Assembly (NCBI RefSeq): GCF_002967715.1
Contig: NZ_PUIA01000074.1
Span: forward strand, 248,001 to 312,000
DNA: 64,000 bases
Reading direction: 5' to 3'
Origin: Blastopirellula marina
GTDB lineage: Bacteria; Planctomycetota; Planctomycetia; Pirellulales; Pirellulaceae
Shown here: one piece after another, positions 15,801 through 30,800 of the stretch
Numbering within the stretch: the stretch's first letter is position 1
How the letters are laid out: every line of letters begins with the position of its first letter
Notes under the pieces: model-generated
Database searches by the model: none
Told to the model about the DNA's origin: nothing
The model's input: only the letters and a program-made list of their open reading frames with translations
Program-made: the position numbers and the translations under genes

Positions 15801-18800
15801 ATCATATCTTTACCGTCGTCAAAGTCGCCTTCGATGGAGACTCCACCAACAAGGACGGGCATTAAATTCAGGGGCAGGTAACCCGTGGCGGTAGGGAACT
15901 CTGCTTCGGCATTCAAAACATCAACAGGAACCTCGAATGCCGCTGGATCATCCCGGTTCAAATCATTCGGGCCGAAGACCTGGTAGCCACCGAAGATGAT
16001 ATCACTTCCCCCACGGCCGAAAATCAAATCGTCTCCAAGGTGCCCTTCAACCCAGTCGTCACCGTCGCCAGCATCCACATAATCATCGCCAGTTCCCGCG
16101 AAGACGATATCTTGTCCCAGACGGGCGATAACGTAATCGTCTCCTGAATCGGCATAGATGAGATCATTGTCACTTAGCGTTGGATTATCTGAACCTGAGT
16201 CGATATAGTCGTCTTGCGCTCCAGCAAAAACTTCGTCATTGCCACCGTAAGAAAAGATTTTATCTTCGCCGAACGACGATTGGATAAAGTCTGGGCCTTC
16301 ATCGGTGAAGATTGTGTCACTGTGATCTGACGGAACACCTGGCATCGCCGAAGCATCGACGCGATCACCGTAGATCACGTTCTTGTCGGTGTCTCGCCCG
16401 CCACCGAACTGGTAAAGCCCCGCAACAATGATGTCCCTTCCCCAGCCACCGATGATGAAGTCTGATCCACTACCACTTTCGATCGTGTCGTCGCCATCTC
16501 CTGCATCGATTGTATCTGTGGATTCGATGTCCAGACGCTGCAGGTCAACAAGAACCCCAAACTGGTGAAATACAGCAAGTTCTAGGAACTGAACCTGTGA
16601 TTCACGGACGGTCGAGTAGATTCGATCGTCGCCATAACCACCAGTAATATGATTGATACCACCAAAGGCAACCACCAGGTCACTTCCGAACCCGCTATCG
16701 ATTGTGTCGTTGCCGTGGTCGGTATAGATGCGGTCGGCATGGTCTTCCGCATCCCCAGGAAAAGCACCGCTATTGACCGGATCACCGTAGACAACATTGT
16801 GGTCGAGAACGTTTCCTAACTCGTCGACATGATCGCTACTACCAAGCAGGTCGACACTGGCGACAATCAAATCCGCTCCCCAGCCGCCGTAAATCGTATC
16901 GCTGCCGCGGTATGTGTGCACTTCATCGTCACCTTCGCCCGCGTGAACGATGTCGTTTCCTTCGTCTGTAAAGATCAGATCCCCATGATCGGAGCGATTG
17001 CCAGGAATGGCTTGATCATCGTCACGATCACCCCACACGATGTTTTCATCCGTCTGGCTTCCGCCACCATCACGTGAAGCACCCGCGATGATCGTATCGG
17101 CCCCCCACCCGCCGACGACAAAGTCACTGCCTTCACCGGCGTCAATTTCATCGTCTCCAACCCCCGCGCGTATCGTATCGTTGCCTGCGAAGGTAGTAAT
17201 AATGTCCGATCCAAAACCGGAAATGACGATGTCAGGGCCAGCATCGCCAAAGATATAGTCGCGATGCGATCCAAGTTCGTTGCCTGGATTCAGGTCGCCA
17301 TCTTCCAGATCGCCGTACACGGTATTGGCATCATCTTGACTGCCATCTCCTTCGACAGTCATACCCGCGATGATAACGTCGCTTCCCCATCCACCAGTGA
17401 TGGTATCACTACCTGGACCGGCATTGACGTAATCATCACCCACACCGGCGCGGATCACATCGGCTCCACCGAACGTCGTAATATGATCGTCACCGGCACC
17501 TGCATAGACGATATCCGCCCCTTCATCGGTTGTGATTCGGTCAGCGTGATCGGCCCGCGTGCCTGGCATGCTAGCGGCATCTCCGCCGAGTTCACTCCCA
17601 TCGACGTCACCCCATACCAAATTATGATCACTGCTGAGCCCGCCCCCTTCGCTGGAGACACCTGCGGTAATTTGATCGCTTCCCCAGCCACCTCGAATGG
17701 TATCGGAGCCAGACCCCGCTTCTACGACGTCATCACCATCTTCTGCTTCGATAACGTCGTCGCCGGCCAGCGACCGAATGGTATCGTTACCAGCACCGGC
17801 CCAAATGACATCGTTTCCAAGGTCGGTGACCACGTAGTCATCTCCCGGATTCTCGACGAAGACACCGGGCATATTGTCAGAGAAAACGGTATTCATATCG
17901 TTTGTAGCGACCGTTGGATTGCGACTTACTCCTGCAAAGATCATGTCGCTTCCACCGCCACCAATAATCGTGTCGGAACCGGACCCCGATTCGACAAGAT
18001 CATTGCCGCGGCCAGCATGAATGAAGTCGGACCCTTCAAACGTCATGATCGAGTCATCTCCCCAGCCTGCGACCACGAGGTCCACACCGCGATCTGTCGA
18101 GATCACGTCGGCATGATTGCCAGGATGACTTGGGACGTTGGTTAGCGAGTCCAATTCATCGCCTGTCAGCTCCTTGTCACCATAAACCTGGTTGGAATCC
18201 GTTGTGGCTCCGCGGCCGAGCACGCTCGCACCAGCCACGATTAAATCACTTCCCCATCCACCAACGACTTTGTCAGAACCGCTTCCCGCGTCGATCGTGT
18301 CATCACCGTCGCCGGCATAGACTTTATCTGACCCGCCAAACGTGAAGACCGTATCGCTACCCGGTCCACTAACTACAAAATCAGAACCTTCATCGGTGGT
18401 AATGAGGTCGGCGTGATCTTCCGGACGCGAGGGATCTGGTATCGTTGGTCCGCCGTCATCGACACTTTCGTAGTCGCCTGGTAGCGGTTCGACATCGCCG
18501 TACACGGTGTTTCGATCGCCGATTGAGCCTCCCCCCTTATTGCTTAGGCCAGCAATAATCGTATCAGCTCCCCAGCCGCCAATGATCGTATCCGAACCGC
18601 TACCTGCTTCAACAATGTCGTTTCCAAAACCAGCATCGATATAGTCCGAACCTGCCAAAGACTGGATCTTATCGTCTCCGGGGCCCGATATAATGGTGTC
18701 GATTCCGAGCCCACCCAGAATGGCATCACCATGATTGCCCGTAGGTATAGAAGACTGAGTAGGGTCAAGTTGAGCAAAATTGAACGTCCCTTTGTTAAAC

Positions 18801-21800
18801 GCGTACGCGGCGCGATCTCGTTGCCAATCTCCTGCCGCCAATGGCCCAAGATCGCCGTAGATCACGTTCGATTCCTGAGCCGATCCGCCATCATTTGGGG
18901 CAGCTAAAATCTGATCCGCTCCCCAGCCGCCGACGATTATCTCGGAACCGATGCCCGCATCAATCATGTCGTTTCCACTTCCGCCGTCGATCAAGTCGTT
19001 ACCGGCGAAAGTCATGATCGTGTCATCACCGGGACCAGCAAACACCGTATCATCTCCGTCATCCGTTGTGATTTTGTCTCGATGATCCGCCTCAGCACCT
19101 GGCATGTTGGCTAGTTGGGCAGGATCAAATGCAGCAGTTGGGTCAAATTCTTGCTTAGCGTTGACCGGACCAATATCTCCATAGACAAGGTTCTGATCGT
19201 TACCATTTGCCCCCGAGATTCCGCCTGCGTATATCTCATCCCTCCCCCAACCACCTGCGATGGAGTCGGAACCTGTTCCTGCATCGATGTAGTCGTTGCC
19301 ATCACCTCCATCGATGATGTCGTTACCGCTGAAGGTGTAGATTCGGTCGTTTCCAGAGCCAGCAAAGACCGTATCGGCAGAATCGATATCCCCGTAGATT
19401 ACGTCATTCCCAGAACCACCAATCAACAAGTGATTGTCACCGCGCGTCTGCTCGTCCGGATCACTCTCGGTATTGGCTACAAGAAGGTCATCGTCATCTC
19501 CACCATCAAGCGTGTCGCTACCACCCCCGCCATAAAGCTTATCGTTTCCTCCCTGGCCATAGATGATGTCGTCGTTCTGAGCACCATCCAGGAAGTCATC
19601 CCCGGCACCGCCGTAAATGATATCGTTGCCGGCAAGCCCTAATGGACTGGCATGGATGTAGCCTTCACCGCTGATCCAGTCGTTGCCACCACGTCCGTCG
19701 AGTATGTCGTTACCATGGCCACCGACAATATAGTCATCGCCCCCACCGCCACGAATAAAATCGTCATCGCGACCACCGTCAATTCGCACAGAGCGATTAA
19801 GATTCGGATCGATGATGAAAACGTCATTTCCAGCATTGTCAGCGTGGCCTGTATTTGGATTTGCCACCGTGGCAATCAACGTCAACGTCGACAGCGGAAC
19901 ACTGATTTCCTCTAAGATAGAACCGCCGAAAGTTTCGTTGCCGTAATTGAAGGATTCAAACTTTCGGGCAACCGCCGAACCACCTTCGACCGTGACACTC
20001 CAGTAATCGGCAACGTCCGTCGTGGGAATCTCCAGAACACCGCTAGATGCATTAAAGCTGGGTGGAGCTTCACGAACCTGGGCGAGAAATGCACCTCGAT
20101 CTACTGAACCAGGTACCTCGGGACGACCATCATCCGTCAATTTGAGCTCTGGAATCTCTGGAACTTCCGGAATCTTCGGTCGATTCAAGTCGAACTCAAG
20201 GAGAGTAATATTCACCGGCTCTTCGTAGACGTCTACGATCGTCCACGACTTCGTAATCTTCTTGAAACCAAGGTTGACTTTGAGTGATGCTTCCAGCTTC
20301 GCAAAGTAGAACAGTCGCGCATCGATTTGCCCACTGCTCTCGAATACATACTCTGGCCCTAAATCCAGCAACTGTTCAAATTCATCCAGGTGAATTCGCC
20401 CATCGTTGTCGAGATCGGTGAGATCAAGCCCAAGTTCCAGAAAGAGTCCGCCGCCTGCTCCTGCAGAAAAATTCAGGTTTACGCCAGGCGCTAGTGAGAG
20501 AGGCGGAATTCGAGGGGGTTCGATGGTTAGTGTAACCGAACCGGTCAACACGGCTTCTGGAACATCGGGCCCTGTTCCATCCGCACTTGCCGTATCACTT
20601 ACGTAAAACCCGTCCAGGATGTCTTTCTCATCTCCAGTGCTGAGATACTTGCGAATACCGCGTGTGTCAAATCCAAAATTCATATCGACCGATACGCCGA
20701 CACCGGCATTGAAGTAGCCAAACAACCACGGAGGAAACACGGGAATCGGCGGCTGGGCTGTAAAACCGAATCCAACACTAAATTTTGGAAGATCCAGGGT
20801 AAAAAGAGGAATATCTTGCCCCAGCAGCAGTTGAAAAGCGGCCAGGGGATTCTCGATCAATGGGAAAGCAAATCCTGAACCATCAACGGTAGCCGCCGGA
20901 ACAAGCTCTCCTTCCAAAGCGGACGAAGATCCCGAACTCATGTTGCCAATGGCTTGGAAATACTTCTTGACCGAGCCGCTCAGCGAGTCGACCGGATTGG
21001 CAACCGTACTGAAACCGCCTCCACCAAGCGCAACAGGAACGATATCCTTCCCATCGAGCGAAGTCAGTGGGTTCGTGCCAGGCAGCTTGATCTGAGAGAG
21101 AGTCGTACTGCGTAGATCAATCCCGGTATCCGCCGAAAGTACCAGGTCTCCAAGCTTGACCTCGACACCATCTCCGACACTGGGTACCGAAGCAATATCA
21201 GACAGGAAATCGACGAACTCTACAAACTCAATGACCGCATCGAGATCGACATCTTCCACATCTCCAAACAGCCTGGCCAAATCGAGCATGTTTGTCGGAC
21301 CAGCCAAATCCGATACAACAGGCAGAGGGTCTGTCAGAAAGTCGAGTACGGGCTTAACCGGACCAAGCAGATCGTTAATCTGCCCCACAATCGGTTCGAC
21401 AAATCGATTGACAAACTGACCGACGTTTAGCCGGACATTATTAAACGCTATGGATGGGACATCGAGGTCAAAGTCACCAACGTTCGAGTCGTAATGCAAT
21501 TCCCAATCAAGAGCAAAATCGCTACGCAGTGACGGGAGATTCGCTTCGCCGCCGAAACTCGCTACCAGATCAAGATCCACGTCGGCGAGAATATCGATCT
21601 TTGCTGAAAGCAAATCCGTAGGAGAATGACCGAATAACTCGTTCGACGTCAGGCGACCATCACCGCTTGGATCAAGAAGATTCACACGGAATGCACCGCT
21701 ACCGTCATTAGGGCCAGTCACGTCGTAAGGTGTAATCGATCGGTTCTTCGCGTCGGTGATATCCACCTGAAGGAAGCCCATTCGCCCGGAAGCCTGAAGG

Positions 21801-24800
21801 CCTGGAATTCCGGCACGGATGTCAAAAACAAGCTCATCAGTTCCTGGTCTTGTGGCCAGATAGATCCCATCCGACTTGCTGATCCCGATGCCTAATCTCA
21901 AATCAAAGCGTGACTGAAGTTCAATCAGGCCTGCCACATCAAGCCCCAGGCCTGGTACTGCGAAATCAACCACGACCGGCAAATCGATCTTCTTCCACCC
22001 CTGTGTCACATCGAAATCGAATTGCACGTCATCCGTGGTAAAGTCGATTTCATTTGGCTTTGCAAGATTACCGTCCACTCGCAGGACAACATCCTCGACA
22101 GTAATCACACCGTCAGGAACGCCTGTTTCCCCCAGACCGTTGACATCTTGCAACCACCCAAGTCCGCCTGGCCCAAGCGCCTCGAAAATGCGCTGACGCA
22201 CGAACGTGAGTGACTTTTCGCCCGACTGTGCAAAGCCGTCGGATACGCGGTTTTTGATGTCGACAATAAAGGTAGCAACGCGTTGAAGTTCATCGCCGAC
22301 CAAGGGAATATTCTTGCTGAATACTCCATCGTCGACGGCCGTCTCGAACACGGCGAAGATTTGATCCCAACTTCCTATCAGGCCGTCCAGGTTCGACGAG
22401 AGATCGATACCGTCAAACTGCGACAGAAAGTCTGGCACCAGCGAAACCGTGGAACCGGGAATATCCGTCAGGTCACCGATGGACACAATTAGATCTGGTT
22501 GGTCAGGATCCAAGGGTATCGACTCTGTTGGAAAGCGAATCGGCAGGATTGCGTCGAATGAGCCCTCAAAGCTGCCATCCATCTGCAAGCCAATCGACTC
22601 TCCCAGGTAATATCGCCCATCTGGGTCGTCTGGTAGCTTGACGGTGAGAGCGATGGGATCGGTCAGATCTCCCCCCCCGTCGACATCGAGCTGAACGCTA
22701 CCATTCTTTACGAACAATCCCAGCGGCCCAACAGCTGCCGAAAAATTCAAATTCTTGCCGTTTGCTCGAACTCCGATCATGCCGCCAGTCGTATCGTAAA
22801 CGAACGGCTGTGGATCGGATGGTATCGAGAGATCAATCCCCAAATCAAAATGCAGATTGGCTATCGTATCGACCTGGAAGCTGCCGCTTCCTTCGACATC
22901 CACTAAACGGCCGACCCCAGGAATGCCAGCACTTGAAAGATCAAAGTTCACCGGGAGTGTGTGAGTTAGCGACTTATCCAGCTGTATATCAATTCGCAAC
23001 GCCTCCGCTCCAGCAGTCAAATCGAGACTCAATTCAACTGTATCGCTATCGGTACCAACAGTAACCTGAAGTCCGAGTGCGGTTTCAAACGCGGTCTCGA
23101 CATATTCCTCAAAGCCGTTAATCGAGTCCAATGCCGACGCCGACAACGAATCAGAGAACTCCTGAAGATCAAGATCCACGTTGAGCAGTTCAGACAAATT
23201 TCGGTCGATCACCGGCAGATCGTCCACCCAGAGCGATGCATCGAAACTTTGAAAAAGCCGATCGACACTATCGACCGCGTCAATCAAATGCTGAGGATCC
23301 AGATAACGAAGCACACGTAGTGGTTCAAGAGCAGGCGAGAGGTTTAGATCAACGGTCGGATCAAGATCAATGTCAGTACGAGTCCACGATGCGACAATCG
23401 GCTCGTCAAATATCTCAAGCCCAAGGATGTCCAAGTCGACCGGAAGTTCAAGCGAAGCCGTCGAGCTATAAGTGGCTTGGAAGATTCCAGCTGCTTCAGG
23501 GTCTGACACACCGTCAAATAACGCTTCTAGGGATAGCCTGCCCGAAACGCTTTGCAGATCAATGCTAGCCGTGGTGGTCGCTTGAAGCTCGCCATCATTT
23601 AGGGCGAGTGAGACAATCCCAAAGCGAGCTAAGGCATCCAGTTCATTCACTGAACCATTCAACTCTAAGCTGATTTCAGGACCGGATACTTCATCGGTCG
23701 AAACAAACGCGTGCCGTGCCAGACTATCCGTATGAAGTGGAGCTCCAACGATCTGCAAGCGGCCATCTGCTGACAACTGAGCAGATTGACCCACGAGGCC
23801 GAGACCTACACCCGCGATGCCCCCCAATGAACCATTGAACGCTATCACCGTGAATTCGTTATTACCCGTTGTCTTATCAATGAGTGATAGCGACTTCTGA
23901 TCGGAACCGATACTGGCTTCAAGTTTGCTTGTGTCGCCGTTGATAACAGACAATACATCGCCAACCGTAACGAGCCCGTCGAGGTTGATTCCGAACACAG
24001 TCCCGTCACTTAACGTGATCGCGAAGTCGACAAAGGAGTCAGACGTTTCGATACCGTTGAATCCCAGCGCCGACAAATTGGCAACATTCGCAATTGAAAT
24101 CGCACCGACCGAACTGTGGGTGGTTTCGATGGTCAATCTTCCGTCACGTGTCTCGACTCGGATCTTTCCGTCGAAAATCGTACCGGACAATTGCTCGCGA
24201 ACAACCCGGTTGAGATCACGGCCCAATGCAGCCAAGTCGTTATTTGTCTCTGTGTCTTCAGATGGCAGAGTGACTTGAAAGACTTGTGGGGCCCCGCCCA
24301 CCGAGGGAATTATCGAGAGATTAAAGGTAACGTCGTTGTTCAATCGCAGCGCGGCTGGAGCGTTTGAAGCGCCAAGTCCAACCTGCGTGGATACACCGCG
24401 GTTAACTTGAGTCGCATCGAGCCCATTCAGATGACTTAATGGAGTACTGGCATCGATGCTAAACGAGGCTCCCAATTCAGTGAGCTTGGCACCAACCGTC
24501 AGAGACAGGGCAGCTGAACCGGAAAGCGAAAGCTTGCTACTGGTACGTAGTTGTCCCAGATCACCTAGATCGTCGTTGAAAGCCAGATCGAGGTCGTCCG
24601 ATTCACGTTCCAGGCCAATCTTCAGATCGAACAATATCTCTTGGTTGTCAGAATCGTAGCGGACATCCTGCACGATGGTCCCGAACAGGGCTAAGATATT
24701 TTGAATGGAACGGTCACTCGCTTTGGTAAGCGTTGATTCGATTTCCTGGAACGTCGTTCGCCATCCTTCTTCGAGGTCGATGAATGAACCGAGCGTTTCT

Positions 24801-27800
24801 CCCTGGATAAAGTCAATATCCGCAGCGAGGACCGATGACTTTTCCGCTTCGGCCAGCCATTGTCCCACTTGGCTGAACAATCCCAGTATGTCTTGGGGTG
24901 CCAGCGTCCCCAAAACGTCGAGTCCAAGCGCAGTGAGATCGGACAGATTGACCTGCGGGTCTCCTGCGAAGACATTTCCTGAGGTGAGCAGGATCGTAGG
25001 CGTCCCCGGGGCAGTAAATCCACCAAAAGCGACATGCGTCGGAAGGGACACATTGACCGTTCCAGTGCCAACAACCGAAGTATCAAAGATACTTCCGATG
25101 GTCACCGACTGCAGTTCAGACCGAGAGAATGACTTGCCTGGAACGGTTGCTGAGACATCAAGCATCGCACTCATAGCGACGACCGCGTCGTTGACGTCGA
25201 GTCGTAGTGCTCCGAAATCAAGGCCGAAGTCAAAATCGTCCGCCGTCCCAATATCAATTGTCGTAGAGATCGAAAAGTCATCAGGCGTCACATAGAACTC
25301 AGCCGTATTTGCCGCGTTCCGCGTTACTCCCAATTGAAGGGGAACGATTGCCGTCGTCACCAGGGGAATGTCAATTCCTGACTCATCGTCGTCGAACTCC
25401 GAAAATGTGAGTCCCACGTCTGCCGCCAGTTCGCCAAGGTTCAGGCTTCTAGTGAACGTCTGCTCGATGTCTAGTGCAATGTCAAACGCAAATTGGCTGG
25501 AAGATGCAGCCGCAACGCTGGCGGTCACTTTCAAAACCAATTCGGAACCATCTGTGGTCGTAAAAGATATCTCAAACGCTTCGAGGAAGTCGGCAAACTG
25601 CTGAGGAGTCGCATTGGGATGATTGGTAAAAAACTCGTCTACAGCTGGTAACAGCGCCTCACGAATCGTGGAGTCTAAATTCAACGCCTCCCCAGTGGTC
25701 AACTGGGTTAACAGGGTGTCGACATCATTCGCGGCGTTTGTGGGGCCAACTAACGGTAGAGGCTTGGAAAGGTCAGAATAGGATTCCAGTTCTTTGAGGC
25801 TTTCTGCTAACGCTTCTAAACCCTGGACCAATTCTACCTTGTCTTGCGCTGTAAATCGGTGGACGACAGGACTTACCGGCACGAATTCGATTTCCGGTGC
25901 AGCAAAGGCAATTCGTATAACATCAGCCGCAAGTAGCCCTGATGATTGGAGAGTCAGAGGTGTGCCGTTCTGTGGGTCTGAGTAGCCACTAATCACCGAC
26001 GCGGCACTCACGCTGCCCAAAGTCGAAATAACCACCTTCGCATCACCGGTTCGTCCGGCACTATTGGCCGACACGCGCTGGAGGAAATCGATCACCTCCG
26101 ATACCGAGAGCCCGGCGATACTGAATTCAGCCTCGAGGCCAGGGTTGCTATTGCCTGTGTTAAGACCTCCCGTTCTTCCGTTTAATGCAGCAAGGGCCAG
26201 TAACTCAGGCTGACCATTGCTACTTGAGGTGACCAAGTTCCCATTGGAAGTGGAAAGCTCTAAAGCGGCCGCCAAAGTCGCCACAACCCAGTCGGGGCCA
26301 AAGTTATCGACCGTGCTTGCCAGACCGGGGATATCAAGTTCGCTCCACACTGGTGCGTTGACGGAGCCCAACCAATCTCGCGTCGCTGCATCGATTTGCC
26401 CAGGCGTCGAAACAAACTCTCCCAGGGGATCGATCACAGCCTGAAACAGTTCCAGTGCGGAAGTTGTCTTCGGCCCGATAATCCCATCAACGGCTAGTTT
26501 GTCCCCGTTCGAATCACGAAAACCTAGATAGTTAAGACGTTGCTGCAAGCGAACGGTATCGACAAAATTAGCCGCACCATCAACACCGCCAAAGTTGCCC
26601 AATGGCTCGGCCCCTGGGCCAACCTCAAAATCAAAGCTGTATGCGTCGCCGTCTACGCCAAAATGTAGCCGCAATTTTCCTTGGAAGCCCCGGAAGTCCG
26701 GTCCTAGCGAAGTCGGACTAATGTCTCCCGGCACTCCATCGCTCGTCTCTGGAGCAAAAAACAAGTTGCCGGTCGACGAGAATGAATTTGCCGTGATGCG
26801 ATCGGAAGTGAACAGTTTGCCGACCGATGTGTTTCCGGCTTGAACCAGAAACTCCCCTTTGCGGAAGGAGTGTTCTATTAGAGACAATTGGGTGGTCTGC
26901 CCGGTTGAAGGGTTGACCAGGCCCATACCCAGTAGCGAAAAGACATGAGTATCGGAGCTTGCTGCAGGATCCGCACTCGTTGCAACCCCAGAACCACTCG
27001 AATCGAGAATCTCAGGCAAAGAAAGTGAAGCGACGCTTCCGGTATAATTTTCCGATGCTGTTACTTCTACTGGAATCGTTGTGCCGTCATCAACGACGGC
27101 AGAGAATATCATCGACGAGAAATCGGGTTGGTTTGTCAACGGATCATTGGCGAGAACGGATCCAGTACCATCCCACACCGTGTCGAGTTCAAGCGTAATT
27201 CCACCTTGCCCGTTCGTCGAAACCTGGAACGGCACATCCTGAAGGATCCCTAACGCACCTGACTTTACGAGTGTCCCTGACTCCGGTGCAGCATTCGAGG
27301 AATTCGGGGCAGGTTGGTTTAAGATCTGCTCAAGTTCGGCTCGACTGAATGTGAATTCATCCAGAATAATTCCGTCCGCGACTTCTGCCCCAGAATTGTC
27401 GGCGAGTGTGGAAGGATCATTGACCATTAGGACTATACGAAACTTATCATCTGGGCGTTTCACCCGAATGACCGAATCGAGAAAATCGACGTCCTCGATT
27501 CTCATGGTCAACTGGACGCCTTGGTTGCTCGCATCTTGAGATAGCTTGACAAGCTTTCGTTGAAAGGAGGTAACCGACGGAGGCAAGATTTGCTTTGAGA
27601 TGCTTGTGGTAACCGTACCCAGCCCGGCCGCGCTATTAATGTCGTCCGCTTTTGTAAGCGCAAAATACCAGTCGCCTGCTTTCACGCTAGTTGGGTTATC
27701 GATCGAGATCCATTTAACCAGTTCAACATTCCCGCTTGCGGCCTTACTAGAAGTCAATGAAATCTCGTCAGCAAACTTCACCCAATCCACAGACTGGTTC

Positions 27801-30800
27801 GTAATTTGCCCCTGAGCGTTGACGACATAAAACAGATTTTCATTGTAGGCTGCGCTTCCATCCCCTTGCCAAAGAACAAGATCGCTATTGTTAGCTCCAG
27901 CACCTGGAATACGTACCCGGGCGCGTGGAATGCCGTCATTCTGTGTCCAGCGGAGCATCACAGCGGCCTGATTCAGCGGCTGTGATGCAGGAAAGTTATA
28001 CTTCGCTTCGGCAACGTTCCCGCCAGGAATTAGCGCGACGGTCTTCTTGTCTACCTCCAGCAGGCTATTGATCGGTTCGATAGAAACCAGTTCGCCGTCT
28101 CGCATGACTTCATTGAAGTAAAGACGGTAGCCAAAACCGGCTTCGAAGAATGGAATCTTTGCTGACGCATAGAACGCGAAGAAGTCGTTTTCACGACTCG
28201 CTGCATCGTTCGTGACGTCATCAATCATCTGAAGACGGAATCCGCCTTTGAAAAGCTCCAGGTCTTTTCCGAAGTAGATTGGCAAGATATCGGACAGTGG
28301 AATATTGACATTGATGCTCCCACCCGCTGTCGCGGCGAAGCGATCTGGCAGAAAGCCGTTGTCGTCCGTGTAAGCAGCGACGGTAAAGTCAAAATTCCCG
28401 GTTCCCAGAGACTTCGTGCCCGCCGTGAACAAACTGCCGGTGCCAGACGTTGTGAAGTATTCTTGCCTTCCATTCAGCGTTAACTTGTCAGTCGTCAGCT
28501 TAGCAAGAGACCAGCCTGGTATGATCTCACCCAGAATTGAAATTTCATTCGTAAAATCGAAACTCTGCTCAGGTTGTAAGTCATTTAAGTTCGTTGCGGT
28601 GCCAGGTTGTCTTAGAATCAGGCCATCGTCATAGGCAGCCGCGACAATCACGCTTCCCTTGGCAAGCGAGTACTTCGCGTTCGGTGGGTTCGACGCCGTG
28701 TAAGTGGGAGGATTGACCGTGTCGATACCAATCACGTTAAACAGTTGCTTCGTGATCGGATTGTCGAGAAACTTAAATCCCTTAATCTGCGGCCCAAATG
28801 TGGTGGATACGCCCCCGATAAGCTCCCACGACGGTGAAGCCAACTGGGTGACGCCTGCCAAGATATCTTGCACATAGAAACTGGGGAGGAACGCGGGGGT
28901 GTTGAGGTCTTTTCCCTCAAGAATGACCGTGTTGAGCTCACCATCTACAAACCCAATTCGGCCTCCAACCTTCGGCCCCCATGGTGTCACGAATTCAACG
29001 GCACCATTCCATCCTTTGCTTGTTGAAGACTGAATCTGGGCATACTCCAGTTCAAATTTCGATATCCCAAAGCCTGCCCAGCTTCCCGTTGTATTACCCT
29101 CCGAATCGGTAGAGGCACCGAAATTCTTCAGTGAGATCTTCCCAGTGATCTCGGTCCAATTCCAACCAGTGGGATCGTAGCTTGGCGGAAGCGTGACGCG
29201 TAGTGAATTGTTACCCGTCATCGAGACGTTAACGTTGAACTGATCTGTGTCGATCGATCGTTCGACTTTGCCGTTTTTTGTTTCGGTCTTGACGAAACCA
29301 AACAGCAAATCGCCTTGCAGCTTGAATGTTCCGCTTGTGTCGCCACCGCGGTTATCGATTTCAGCGAAATCAACCTCGGTACGTAAGCCTTGCCCTTCAG
29401 GCAATCCAATGATCGTTTTTAGATCGTACTTACCCGACTGTGCAGCAGGAGAACCGGACGATACTTTGACGTAATAAACCCCTTGGTTTAAAGTGCTGCC
29501 GACAGAAAGCGGATTTGCTTCATCCGCCGCTCCATTGACCTCGGGGTACAAGTCGACGTGGAATGCACCACCATCTTTTCGATCTGCCGAAAGTTCAACC
29601 ACTTCTTGGCCACCATTAGGGATGGTGAACTTGAACCAATCGACATCATCCGCGTTATGGAGAAATGTGTTGTTGTAGCTACTGATTTTTGTGGCGTCTG
29701 ACGCCCCTGGAATCGCACTCAGGTTAGTCGCTCTGGCAGACGTATTGTTATCAACTGACGACTGGTAGGAGATACTAAAATTACTGAGTGGCTGAAGCGC
29801 AAAGCCGCCGTATAGGTCGATAATTGGGAACTTGGCTCCATCCCCTTTTAAGACCTGAAGTCCCGTAATATCCTTGATTCCGTCTTTATCAAAGATGAGA
29901 AAGTCGTTGTCATCTGCCGTTGTCGACGGGTCACCGCCGATTGAGACGGTCAACGCGTTCTTCACGGTGACAAATAAGTTATCCAGGGAAGGGAGCGTTC
30001 CGCTGATCGACAGCTTCCCTTGAGCACGTAGTTCCAACCGACTATCGAGCGATACCGGATTGCCAGTTTGCGGTGGAAGAAACAATTCAAGGCTGTCAAG
30101 CTCTGCGGTGGCCAGCTTGAGAATCTGAGCCTTCTTCGAAGTCGTAGCAAGTTTGACATTGCCACCTTCGTTTATCTCAAATGAGCCCGTGAAAATATCA
30201 TAGAAACCGGAATATCCCGGAAAGGTCTCGAGACTTCCATTGAGCACCTTCAGGTTCTGTTTTTGCGTTTGAGAGTCAGTTTCAATCCAAAACACAAAGT
30301 CGCCAACAGAATTGAGTACTTCTACCGGATCATCTTGAGAACCCGACTCACGGACAGCCAAGCCAAGCGAGTCACCAAGCTTGCGTACGAAAACCTTCGT
30401 ACCGCTAGTCGCTAACTTTGTAATTCCCTCGAGCTGAAAAGAGTTCCCTTGAACATTGGTAACGACATACCCATTTGGTTCACTTAGTTGTTGACCGTTC
30501 AGCAGCGTGGGCCTTGCCCCAACGCTTCCCAACACGATACGATCACCGTTTTGAAGATAGCCACCGTTACTTATTGTGAACGTCGCATTGCTCACGCTAA
30601 CCGAAACATCGCGACGAGTCGAATAGAACGTCCCCGCTGGAACCTCACCAGAAAACAACGACTTGATCGACGAATTCTCGACTTGCCCCTTTGTGAGTGA
30701 GGTAAAGTCACTGGAATCCATAAATAGATCTAGGTTCGCTGTGTTACTACCGACACCAGTCGGAACCTTGATGTCAAAAAGTTCGGTATAGGAGCCAGTA

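Noticed and set aside
17264-18145. Plus-strand open frame of 293 codons (and another at 14151-14891) inside the giant gene
   Set aside because: They are antisense to the RTX region. Their length follows from the repeated Gly/Asp codons on the other strand, and the translations show no domain.
15040-19880. Regularly spaced repeats that could be mistaken for a CRISPR array
   Set aside because: The repeats are diverged, in frame and encode RTX nonapeptides. There are no identical direct repeats with unique spacers and no cas genes.
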